A program made the translations under genes and the position numbers. The notes below the pieces were generated by a model. The model had not been told where the DNA came from and searched no databases. It saw only the letters and a program-made list of their open reading frames with translations. 37,319 bases of DNA, taken from Oerskovia rustica. GTDB lineage: Bacteria > Actinomycetota > Actinomycetes > Actinomycetales > Cellulomonadaceae. The DNA is taken from positions 128,348 to 165,666 of the forward strand of contig NZ_JACSQQ010000004.1 in NCBI RefSeq assembly GCF_014836555.1. Direction: 5' to 3'. Below are positions 15,364 to 22,371 of this stretch, piece by piece. Positions within the stretch are counted from its first letter, which is position 1. Each line of letters starts with the position of its first letter.

Positions 15364-17457
15364 ATGAAGGTCCTTCGCACCGTCACCACCACTGCTGTCT
15401 CCGCCGCGCTCGTGCTGGGTGGTGGAGCCGCAGCGTTCGCCGCCGAGGGGACCGACGTCCCCGAGGCCGGCGCCCCCACGACGACCGACCCCGAGGCACC
15501 CGCCGAGCAGGCCGCGCCCGTCGCGGACGTACCCGCTGCCGAGGTGCCCGCCCCGCAGAGCACGACGCCGGTCGACCCGGTCGTCGCCCCGGCCGCCGAG
15601 GTCCCCGCAGCCCCCGCCGTGCCGGCCGACGAGGCCGCTCCCGCCGAGGCGGCGCCCGAGGCGCCCGTCGAGGAGGACGAACCCGTCGCCGAGACACCCG
15701 CGGCGGACCCCGGGGACGAGACCGCGCCGGACGTGGGCGTCGTCGAGCAGGCGACGGACGCGTCGTCCGCGGCCGGGCCGACCGCCACCCCGCTGGCCGC
15801 CACCTCCGCGTTCGGCGCGCTGCAGTCGACGCCCGTCTACCCCGACGCCGACTACCACCCGCACTGGGAGGACGGCGGCGAGGACGGCTTCGGGTGCGAC
15901 TACTGGTACTTCATGGAGCTCGGGGACAAGACCTCGGGACGTGACTGGCAGGGCTGGAGCGGCACCCCGCAGCTGCACATCCTGCACCACACGCTCAAGG
16001 ACGACGACGGCACGGTCCACATGGTCTACGACCGCGACATCGCCAACTACTGGTACCACGTGTGGTCCGGCGACGAGACCGTGACCCCGGACGCCGAGGG
16101 CATCCACTGGGAGAACACCTCCGCCCAGCAGACCGTGCTCGTCAACGGCTACAAGGGCGGCTCCGACGAGGCGGCCCGGGGGATCGACGCCCAGGCGCTC
16201 TTCGCACGGGCGGGTGTCGTGCAGAACCCCGTCACGATCGAGCAGTACCAGTCGTACATCGACAACGGCTGGTGGACGCAGGCCCAGGCCGAGGAGTACG
16301 TCGCGTCCGAGAACGCGCGCCGTGCCGACTACACCGCGTACGAGGCCACGCAGTTCGCGGTCTGGTACTTCTCGACGGGCCACGACGTCATGGGCCTGTT
16401 CTTCGACGTCGACGCCGCCGGGCACGTGACCCTGAGCCAGAAGGCGCTCGACCAGTTCACCGCGCAGGAGGTCCCCGAGAACCCCGACGAGACCTTCCAG
16501 CAGGACTGGACGCGCAACTGGGACCAGAACAGCCAGAGCGACCGCATGGCCACGCTGCAGACCGCGGCCTGGCTCATCGAGCAGGGGCTCACCGCGAACG
16601 TCGTCATGCCGCAGCCGGGGTTCGTCTCGCACGGGTACGTCCGGAACACCGACGGCTCGACCGACTACGGCTTCACGGCCTCGCTCGTCGGCGGGACGGG
16701 TGACGTCCACGTCGAGCTGCGCACCGCCGACGGCTCGGCAGTGCCCGCCGGCGTGACCCTGGTCGACGCCAACGGCGACCCGGTCTCGTCCGTGACGCCG
16801 GGGCAGCGCGTGTTCGTCCGCGTCCCCGCGGGCCTCGACGTCGCGACCCTCCCGCAGTTCCAGCTCTGGGGCTCGGCGCAGGGCACCGAGCAGGGCAGCC
16901 CGCACTTCTACACGGGCAACGACCACAACAACCACGGGACCACGGACGAGAACGGCCAGTGGATGCCGGCGACGTTCCCGCACTGGCTGATCGGCCTCGG
17001 CGAGCTCGACCGCCCCTCGACCGCGTGGGACTGGGTCGGCATCAGCCTGGCCGACGAGCCCGAGGCGCCCGTCACCCCGGAGGACCCCACGGATCCTGAG
17101 ACCCCGGTCGTGCCCGAGGACCCGACGACCCCGGTCGTGCCCGAGGACCCCACGGATCCTGAGAACCCGGTCGTGCCCGAGGACCCGACGGCACCCGTCG
17201 TCATCGACGCGGTGGACCCCGTCTTCGTCGGGACCGACGGGACCGTCCGGACCGTCGCCTCGTCCGACCCGACGAACCTGGGTCTGACGGACACCGTCCC
17301 GGTAGCCGCCGCAACCCAGCGGACCGAGGCTGCGAACCTCGCCACGACCGGCGTGAACACCGGCCTGCTCGCCGTCGCAGGAGCGTTCATCGTCCTGACC
17401 GGCACGGGGCTCGTCCTCGCAGGGCGTCGCAAGACGGCGACCAGCACGGACCGATGA
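15364..17457 (+). CDS. Secreted thioester-domain (TQXA) surface protein with LAxTG sorting signal
   Basis: Cell-wall protein of 697 residues. A signal peptide (1-27, ending AAAFAAEG) is followed by an Ala/Pro/Glu-rich spacer to about 145. The folded part has a single cysteine, Cys178 (GFGCDYWYF), and Gln330 in EATQFAVWYFS, matching the TQxxxW motif of thioester-forming domains; the spacing of 152 residues equals that in streptococcal adhesins as I recall them (SfbI Cys109-Gln261). Such domains form an internal Cys-Gln thioester and can bind covalently to a partner surface. A beta-rich region, then PEDPT repeats (about 573-620), lead to LATTG (659-663), a hydrophobic helix and RRK tail. LAxTG fits sortase class E. 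AGGAG precedes ATG 15364. No sortase gene is in the window. Confidence 0.85.
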   Translation: MKVLRTVTTTAVSAALVLGGGAAAFAAEGTDVPEAGAPTTTDPEAPAEQAAPVADVPAAEVPAPQSTTPVDPVVAPAAEVPAAPAVPADEAAPAEAAPEAPVEEDEPVAETPAADPGDETAPDVGVVEQATDASSAAGPTATPLAATSAFGALQSTPVYPDADYHPHWEDGGEDGFGCDYWYFMELGDKTSGRDWQGWSGTPQLHILHHTLKDDDGTVHMVYDRDIANYWYHVWSGDETVTPDAEGIHWENTSAQQTVLVNGYKGGSDEAARGIDAQALFARAGVVQNPVTIEQYQSYIDNGWWTQAQAEEYVASENARRADYTAYEATQFAVWYFSTGHDVMGLFFDVDAAGHVTLSQKALDQFTAQEVPENPDETFQQDWTRNWDQNSQSDRMATLQTAAWLIEQGLTANVVMPQPGFVSHGYVRNTDGSTDYGFTASLVGGTGDVHVELRTADGSAVPAGVTLVDANGDPVSSVTPGQRVFVRVPAGLDVATLPQFQLWGSAQGTEQGSPHFYTGNDHNNHGTTDENGQWMPATFPHWLIGLGELDRPSTAWDWVGISLADEPEAPVTPEDPTDPETPVVPEDPTTPVVPEDPTDPENPVVPEDPTAPVVIDAVDPVFVGTDGTVRTVASSDPTNLGLTDTVPVAAATQRTEAANLATTGVNTGLLAVAGAFIVLTGTGLVLAGRRKTATSTDR
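17080..17200 (+). repeat. Tandem Pro/Asp/Glu-coding repeats of the stalk
   Basis: Near-identical units encoding VVPEDPT(D/T/A)P recur four to five times within the surface-protein gene. They form a wall-spanning linker before the sorting signal and are prone to change in copy number. Confidence 0.75.
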
Positions 17458-17487
17458 GCGCTCGCTGTCCGACCGCATGACACGACC

Positions 17488-17524
17488 GCAGGGCGCTCCC
17501 TCCGACACGGAGGGGGCGCCCTGC
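17488..17524 (+). terminator. Strong stem-loop terminator after the surface-protein gene
   Basis: GCAGGGCGCTCCCTCC (17488-17503) pairs with GGAGGGGGCGCCCTGC (17509-17524), 16 bp with one G-T wobble, across a 5-base loop. It lies 30 bp past the stop at 17457 and separates the surface gene from the kinase promoter at 17587. It lacks a T run, as is common in high-GC actinobacteria. Confidence 0.8.
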
Positions 17525-17586
17525 GCGCGTACCTGCCTCTGGGCAAGGTCGTCCCGCTTCGACCGCCGTCCCCCGGCGTTCCTGGC

Positions 17587-17601
17587 TAGCCTGGCAGCAT
17601 G
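17587..17601 (+). promoter_or_regulatory. -10 box placed for a leaderless kinase mRNA
   Basis: TAGCCT (17587-17592), six bases, then ATG 17599. No Shine-Dalgarno is present. The spacing is identical to that before the genes at 132 and 13200. Confidence 0.5.
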
Positions 17602-18705
17602 CAGATGCCCGCTCGGGCCTGGACGACGCGCCGCGACGTCGCGGTCGCGTCGTTCGCCGCGCTGGCAGGGGTCGCCGTGGCGGTCTCTCGCTCGATGGTC
17701 GGCGTCCAGGGCGCGCCGTTGTGGGCCGAGCTGGTTGCGCAGCTCCTGGGCGCAGCGCTTCTCCTGCGGCCGGCGCTCGTCGGACCGGCTCTCGTGGGCT
17801 GTGCGCTCCTGTCCTGGATCTCGCCGATCCCCGCGCTCGTTCTCGCGGCGTTCGCCGCAGGAGAGCGGCTCGGTCCACGACGCAGCACGGCGTGGGCGGT
17901 GACCGGCGCGATCCTGGTCCTGCCCGCTGCGCCGCTCGCGTTCGGCAGGTCTGACGTCGCGATCGCGACAGTGCTGGTCCTGCTCGTGCTCGGGCCGTGG
18001 CTCGCGGGTCGGAGCCGACGTGCGGAGCGGGTCGCGGAGGCCGCGATCCGGGACCGGGGCATCGAGGCCGCGGAGCACGTGGCGACCCAGGTGCGCACGA
18101 CCGAGCGCGAACGGCTCGCCCGCGAGATGCACGACGTCGTCGCCCACCGGATCAGCTACGTCGTGCTGCAGACCAACCTCCTGGAGACCAAGGTCGACGA
18201 CCCGCAGGTCCGCGACGACGTGGACCGTATCCGGGACACCGCGCGCGAGGCGCTCGAGGAGATGCGGGGCGTGCTGCACCTGCTCAGCCGGGACGGGAGC
18301 CCCGCGGGGCTCGAGCAGCCGTCGTTCCGGGACGTCGCCGTGCTGGTGGCGGAGGCGCGAGCCGTGGGTCAACCGGTCGAGGTGGACGCCGACGTCGACC
18401 CGGGAGAGCCCCCGGGCGTCACCGAGCGCACGGCCGTGCGCATCGTGCGCGAGGCGCTGACGAACGCGGTGCGGCACGCGCCCGGCGCCGAGACCTCCGT
18501 GGCGGTCCGCGAAGAGGCGGACTCGTTGCGGGTCGAGGTCCGCAACGGTCCGACGGCGATCCCCGAGATCGAGCTGCCCACGGGTGGTCACGGGCTCCAG
18601 GGCATCCGCGAGAGGGTCCAGCTCGTCGGTGGGAGCTCCACGATCGGACCGACGTCCGACGGCGGCTTCCGGGTCGAGGCCGTGCTGCCGTGGGGGCCCG
18701 CATGA
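17599..18705 (+). CDS. NarL-type sensor histidine kinase
   Basis: Membrane kinase of 368 residues. Four or five hydrophobic helices (about 15-145) have little outside the membrane. The HisKA_3 helix reads REMHDVVAHRISYVVLQ with His178 as phosphoacceptor. The ATPase domain has VREALTNAVRHAPGAE and a G-box GGHGLQGIRERVQLVGG. It overlaps the regulator gene by 4 bp. It is the gene immediately downstream of the thioester surface protein but is separated from it by a strong hairpin, so it has its own promoter. A second in-frame ATG at 17605 is possible. Confidence 0.92.
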   Translation: MQMPARAWTTRRDVAVASFAALAGVAVAVSRSMVGVQGAPLWAELVAQLLGAALLLRPALVGPALVGCALLSWISPIPALVLAAFAAGERLGPRRSTAWAVTGAILVLPAAPLAFGRSDVAIATVLVLLVLGPWLAGRSRRAERVAEAAIRDRGIEAAEHVATQVRTTERERLAREMHDVVAHRISYVVLQTNLLETKVDDPQVRDDVDRIRDTAREALEEMRGVLHLLSRDGSPAGLEQPSFRDVAVLVAEARAVGQPVEVDADVDPGEPPGVTERTAVRIVREALTNAVRHAPGAETSVAVREEADSLRVEVRNGPTAIPEIELPTGGHGLQGIRERVQLVGGSSTIGPTSDGGFRVEAVLPWGPA

Positions 18706-19364
18706 CCCGGGTCGTGGTCGTCGACGACGAGAGCCTCTTCCGCGAGGGGATGGCCGCCCTCGTCGACGCAGCCGACGACCTCGACGTCGTCGGGACGGCC
18801 GCGAACGGCCGCCTGGGGGTCGAGGCGGTGATCGCGCGCCGCCCCGACGTCGTCCTCATGGACATGCAGATGCCCGTCATGAACGGCATCGAGGCCACGC
18901 AGGAGATCCGCCGCGTGGCGCCGGAGGTCGCGGTCGTCATCCTCACGAACTTCCAGTACGACGAGTACGTCGTGCCCGCGCTGCGGGCCGGTGCCGCAGG
19001 CTATCTCCTCAAGGACAGCACGGTGAGCGAGGTGCAGCGCGGGATCCGGGCCGCGGCGGAGGGGGACGCGATGCTGTCGCCGGCCGTGACCCGCAGGCTG
19101 CTGGACTCGCTCGGCCCGGCCATGACCACGCGGCAGGCGGAGGCGCGGGCCAGGGTGGGGGAGCTGAGCGAGCGGGAGCGGGCCGTCGTCGGTCTCCTTG
19201 CCACGGGCCTGTCGAACGCCGAGATCGCGCGGGCGCTCTACATGGCCGAGCCGACGGTCAAGACCCACCTGACCCACGCCATGGTCAAGCTCGGGGTGAC
19301 GAACCGGACGCAGGCCGCGATCCTCGGCCACGACGCGGGCCTGCCCGACGAGGGCGCCGGCTGA
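18702..19364 (+). CDS. NarL/FixJ-family response regulator
   Basis: Response regulator of 220 residues. The receiver has VVDDESLFREG, Asp54 in VVLMDMQMPVMNG, Thr in ILTNFQYDEYV (Thr kept, next residue Asn) and Lys in YLLKDSTVSE. The LuxR-type helix-turn-helix reads LSERERAVVGLLATGLSNAE then IARALYMAEPTVKTHLTHAM. ATG 18702 overlaps the kinase stop by 4 bp (ATGA). A solo LuxR-type HTH gene follows after 167 bp. Confidence 0.94.
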   Translation: MTRVVVVDDESLFREGMAALVDAADDLDVVGTAANGRLGVEAVIARRPDVVLMDMQMPVMNGIEATQEIRRVAPEVAVVILTNFQYDEYVVPALRAGAAGYLLKDSTVSEVQRGIRAAAEGDAMLSPAVTRRLLDSLGPAMTTRQAEARARVGELSERERAVVGLLATGLSNAEIARALYMAEPTVKTHLTHAMVKLGVTNRTQAAILGHDAGLPDEGAG

Positions 19365-19371
19365 TCCCGTC

Positions 19372-19406
19372 GGGTCGAGAGCCGCCGGGCGGCAGGGTCG
19401 AGAGCC
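19372..19406. repeat. 12-bp direct repeat after the response regulator
   Basis: GGGTCGAGAGCC occurs at 19372-19383 and 19395-19406, each followed by a GCCGGGCG-like stretch. The spacing is 23 bp, about two helical turns. It could be a tandem binding site or a small duplication. Confidence 0.4.
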
Positions 19407-19452
19407 TGCCGGGCGACAACATGTCACGAACTCGCGTCATGGATCCGTTTCC

Positions 19453-19489
19453 ATCCGGTCTCATCTACAGGAGCCGGAAGAGACCGGAT
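19453..19489. promoter_or_regulatory. 10-bp inverted repeat upstream of the solo LuxR gene
   Basis: ATCCGGTCTC (19453-19462) and GAGACCGGAT (19480-19489) are perfect inverted copies with 17 bases between them. They lie 43 bp before the ATG of the small HTH gene. The pair may form a terminator stem for the preceding operon or an operator for a dimer. Confidence 0.5.
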
Positions 19490-19531
19490 CACAAGAGTGG
19501 GCGACGTGCGGCGGCCACTGACGGAGGAACC

Positions 19532-19783
19532 ATGTCCATCACGGAGCGAACGTCCCCGAAGTCCCCACCTCCTGACGAGGTGCAGGAGGAGGTCGTGCTG
19601 TCCCGCCGTGAGCTGGTGGTGCTCACGCACCTCACGGAGGACATGACGCTGGAGCAGCTCGCGGCGATCCTGTTCGTCACGAGGAACACGGTCAAGTCCC
19701 AGCTGCGCAGCATCTACCGCAAGGTCGGCGTCTCGAACCGGGCCGACATCCTGCGCTGGGCGCGGGACCGCGGCATCTCCTAG
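19532..19783 (+). CDS. Solo LuxR-type helix-turn-helix protein
   Basis: Small DNA-binding protein of 83 residues. A polar head (1-22) is followed only by a GerE/LuxR-type helix-turn-helix: LSRRELVVLTHLTEDMTLEQ, LAAILFVTRNTVKSQLRSIY, RKVGVSNRADILRWA. There is no receiver or ligand domain, so it resembles GerE-like single-domain regulators. ATG 19532 is preceded by ACGGAGGA. It could compete for or modulate sites of the LuxR-type regulator encoded just upstream; this is inference. Confidence 0.85.
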   Translation: MSITERTSPKSPPPDEVQEEVVLSRRELVVLTHLTEDMTLEQLAAILFVTRNTVKSQLRSIYRKVGVSNRADILRWARDRGIS

Positions 19784-19912
19784 GCCCGGCCCCGGCACGG
19801 GGCTCGCCGACGGGCGGGCGGGGGTGCACCCGAGGTGCGTGCAGGTCAGATGGTGGGATGCTCGAGGGACGCGCCGGTCGACGACGACGGGCCACGACGT
19901 TCCGAGGCGAGC

Positions 19913-20287
19913 ATGGGACAGGGACGGCAGGAGCCGGACGACCCGACGGTCACGGATCCCGACCACTATCGCGTGGTCTTCGAGAACGACCGCATCCGGG
20001 TGCTGGAGTACGAGGACCAGCCAGGTACGCGGACGCACCCGCACCATCACCCCGACAGCGTCATGTACACGCTGAGCGGCTTCGAGCGGCGTATCTCGTC
20101 GGGTGATCGGGTCATGGACGTCGTGCTGGAGGCGGGGGAGACGCGCTGGCTCCCCGAACAGGTGCACGTCGGGGAGAACACCGGGACGACAGCGACTCAC
20201 GCCGTCTTCGTCGAGCTCAAGGAAGCGGCCCCCGACCACCCGGCACGGGGTGAGCACGGAGGGGGCAGGCTCGGGGCCACTTCTTGA
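19913..20287 (+). CDS. Cupin-domain protein
   Basis: Small single-domain cupin of 124 residues. The metal-site motif 1 reads GTRTHPHHHPDSVMYTLSGF and a later His in PEQVHVGENTG or TATHAVFVELK would complete the site. These proteins usually bind a metal and act as dioxygenase-, isomerase- or sensor-like domains; the exact role cannot be told. ATG 19913 with GAGGCGA upstream is chosen over an earlier in-frame start at 19835, because the domain starts just after it. Confidence 0.8.
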   Translation: MGQGRQEPDDPTVTDPDHYRVVFENDRIRVLEYEDQPGTRTHPHHHPDSVMYTLSGFERRISSGDRVMDVVLEAGETRWLPEQVHVGENTGTTATHAVFVELKEAAPDHPARGEHGGGRLGATS

Positions 20288-20308
20288 CCCGTCGCCGCGA
20301 CGGGGTCA
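20285..20308. terminator. Bidirectional stem-loop built on two convergent stop codons
   Basis: TGACCCGTCG (20285-20294) pairs with CGACGGGGTCA (20298-20308) with one bulged base. The outermost bases are the TGA of the cupin gene and the TGA, read on the minus strand, of the small CPxC gene. This shared structure ends both convergent transcripts and supports the small gene being real. Confidence 0.6.
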
Positions 20309-20461
20309 GTGGAACTCGTGACCCGCGTCGTCGGTGCCGACTGCTTCCATCGTGACGTCCTCGCCCGGGGCGGAGGGCATTGCGACGAAGCGCATCTCGA
20401 CCAGCACCACCTCCTGGCACTGCGGACACAGGCGTTGTTCTTTCCATCGGCGGTGCGGCAT
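20306..20461 (-). CDS. Small hypothetical protein with CPxC motif
   Basis: A 51-residue basic-to-acidic protein beginning MPHRRWKEQRLCPQCQEVV. The CPxC pair could bind half of a zinc site (dimeric zinc ribbon) or form a redox pair; no other cysteines are present. The start ATG 20461 has GAGG six bases upstream; a GTG at 20491 would add ten residues. The stop is the base of a hairpin shared with the convergent cupin gene. No family recognised. Confidence 0.55.
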   Translation of the reverse strand: MPHRRWKEQRLCPQCQEVVLVEMRFVAMPSAPGEDVTMEAVGTDDAGHEFH

Positions 20462-20501
20462 CGCGATCCTCGGTTCTTGCGGGTAGAGCACGGCCGTCGC
20501 A

Positions 20502-20534
20502 AACGCCCCTGACCGACGGCCGGTCAGGGGCGTT
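20502..20534. terminator. 14-bp perfect stem-loop terminator of the polyketide operon
   Basis: AACGCCCCTGACCG (20502-20515) and CGGTCAGGGGCGTT (20521-20534) pair perfectly around a 5-base loop. On the minus strand the stem is followed by TTTGCG, so it should end transcription from the FAD oxidoreductase side before the small CPxC gene. A second 9-bp stem (20548-20556 with 20567-20575) lies just upstream on that strand. Confidence 0.75.
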
Positions 20535-20656
20535 GTCTCGCTGAGGTGGCGACGCGGGCAGGGGCTCGCGTCGCCGTCGCTGATCGTAGCCCCTGGCGAC
20601 GGTCCGCGGATACGGGGTGGGGGAGACTTCTCCGACCTGCTCCGACGCGGACACGA

Positions 20657-21826
20657 TCAGCGCGCGAGCCGTTCCACGACCTTCCCGTAGAGCCAGGGCA
20701 CGTGCGCCGCGAGCGGCACGATCGCCCGGCGCGCGGGTGAGGTCGCCCACGCGACGAGCCCCGAGGTCAGCACCCGGTAGTCGCGCGTGACGCGCGCCCA
20801 GTCGCGCTCGTACGCGCCCGGGTCGTCCAGGTGCCCGACGGCGGCGCTCGCCTGCGCGAGACCCACGCGCAGCCCCTCGCCCGTCAGGGCGTCCACGTAC
20901 CCCGACGCGTCCCCGACGAGGCGCACCCGGCCCGTGCTGCGCCGTCGGGAACGTTGGCGGAGGGGGCCGGCACCGCGGACCGGGCCCAACGGCTCGGCGT
21001 CCCCCAGGCGCTCGGCCAGCCCGGCGAAGCCCGCGAGGGCCTCGTCGAAGTGCGTCCCGGTGGGGCCGAGCATCGCGATCCCGACGACGTCGCGCGCCAC
21101 GGGCGTCACGTACGCCTCGACGTGGTCGCCCCAGTGGACCTCGACCAGGTCCGTCCACGCGGGCACGCGGAAGTGGCGGCGCAGGCCGAAGCGGCGCCGC
21201 GGGTCCGGGCCGGGGCGAACGGGAGGGGCGGTGCCACCGAGCTCGCTGGGGATGCGCGCGGCGTGCGGCGCCGCCTCGTCCCCGGGGCGGTCCGCCCCGT
21301 CGTGGCCCTCGCCGCCGTGGCGGCTCCGCGCCAGGAGCGACTCGTGCGCCGGCGCGTCGGCCCCGACCTCCAGACCCGCGAGGCGGCGCACGGTCGAGTG
21401 CAGCCCGTCGCAGCCGAGCAGCCAGCGCGCGCTGATCCCGGCGGCCGACACCCGGTCCGCGGTCTCGTCGATGTTCTCGACCCGGCCGGTCACGGTCGTG
21501 GTTCCGAGCGAGGCCGCGCGCTCCGCGAGCGCGGCGTGCAACGTGGTCCGCCGCACGCCCCGGCCCTGCCCGGCCGTGAAGAGGTGGTCGGCGTGCCGGT
21601 GCGCGTCGCGGTAGCTGATGCCGCGCAGGACGTGACCGTCGGGGTCGACGTCGAGGGCCTGGAGCGCCCGCAGCGCGCCGGGCATGAGGCCCTCGCCGCA
21701 CGCCTTGTCCACAGGGCCTGTGCGCGGTTCGACCACGACGACGTCGTACCCCGCGAGCCGCGCCTCGATCGCGGCGGCCAGCCCGACCGGCCCGCCGCCG
21801 ACGACCAGCACGTCGGTGTCGGTCAC
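20657..21826 (-). CDS. FAD-dependent oxidoreductase of the type III PKS cluster
   Basis: Flavoprotein of 389 residues in the geranylgeranyl-reductase/PHBH-like family. The N-terminal FAD site is VLVVGGGPVGLAAAIEARLA. DKACGEGLMPGAL is typical of geranylgeranyl-reductase relatives, and GRVRLVGDASGYVDALTGEG is the second FAD contact. In srs/agq-type clusters the matching gene hydroxylates the resorcinol ring to a hydroquinone; reduction of a prenyl chain is the alternative. GTG 21826 overlaps the methyltransferase stop by 4 bp (GTGA), so it is the last gene of a coupled three-gene operon. A His/Gly/Arg-rich insert (about 165-200) is unusual. Confidence 0.88.
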   Translation of the reverse strand: MTDTDVLVVGGGPVGLAAAIEARLAGYDVVVVEPRTGPVDKACGEGLMPGALRALQALDVDPDGHVLRGISYRDAHRHADHLFTAGQGRGVRRTTLHAALAERAASLGTTTVTGRVENIDETADRVSAAGISARWLLGCDGLHSTVRRLAGLEVGADAPAHESLLARSRHGGEGHDGADRPGDEAAPHAARIPSELGGTAPPVRPGPDPRRRFGLRRHFRVPAWTDLVEVHWGDHVEAYVTPVARDVVGIAMLGPTGTHFDEALAGFAGLAERLGDAEPLGPVRGAGPLRQRSRRRSTGRVRLVGDASGYVDALTGEGLRVGLAQASAAVGHLDDPGAYERDWARVTRDYRVLTSGLVAWATSPARRAIVPLAAHVPWLYGKVVERLAR

Positions 21827-22371
21827 GTGCGCGGGAGCGCGTCGAGCGCGCGCTCCTCGGCCGGGAGCCGGAACCGCAGCAGCAGCACGGCGTTGAGCAC
21901 CGTGAAGACGAGCGCGGTCGTCCAGCACGAGTGGACGAGCGGCAGCGCGAACCCCTCGACGACCACCGCCACGTAGTTGGGGTGGCGGAACCAGCGCTGC
22001 CCGGGGTGCTGCGCGATCCATCGGTAGGGGCCGCGGTCGACCCACGGCAGCCCGGGGACCACGATCACGCGCGTGTTCCACCGCGGCCCGAGCGAGGTGA
22101 TGCACCACCAGCGCAGTGCCTGGCTCGCGACCACGAGCACGAACGCGGGCCACCCGACCCAGGGGATGAACGGCCTGTCCGCGACGTTGACCTCGACCAC
22201 GCACGCGACGAGCAGGCCCGTGTGCAGGGCGACCATCGCGGGGAAGTGGCCGCGCCCGGTCTCGATGCCGCCACGTGCGAACGACCACCGCGCGTTGCGC
22301 GCCGAGACGACGAGCTCGGCGAGCCGTTCGAGCGCGGTCGCCCCGACCACGACGTAGAAGAAGACGAGCAT
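21823..22371 (-). CDS. ICMT-like membrane methyltransferase
   Basis: Integral membrane methyltransferase of 182 residues related to isoprenylcysteine carboxyl methyltransferases and to SrsB of phenolic-lipid clusters. Four or five hydrophobic helices are followed by the SAM-binding region WNTRVIVVPGLPWVDRGPYR, FRHPNYVAVVVEGFALPLV and a C-terminal RLPAEERAL. In this setting it should O-methylate a phenolic hydroxyl. Between GPYR and RHPNY there are about ten extra residues (WIAQHPGQRWF), which look like a duplication of the RWxxHP motif. ATG 22371 shares one base with the polyketide synthase stop. Confidence 0.85.
   Translation of the reverse strand: MLVFFYVVVGATALERLAELVVSARNARWSFARGGIETGRGHFPAMVALHTGLLVACVVEVNVADRPFIPWVGWPAFVLVVASQALRWWCITSLGPRWNTRVIVVPGLPWVDRGPYRWIAQHPGQRWFRHPNYVAVVVEGFALPLVHSCWTTALVFTVLNAVLLLRFRLPAEERALDALPRT

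Noticed and set aside
15343-18591. 1082-codon open frame on the minus strand
   Set aside because: It is antisense to the surface-protein and kinase genes. Its translation is dominated by Arg, Gly, Val and Asp without any domain, as expected of an antisense frame in very high-GC DNA.
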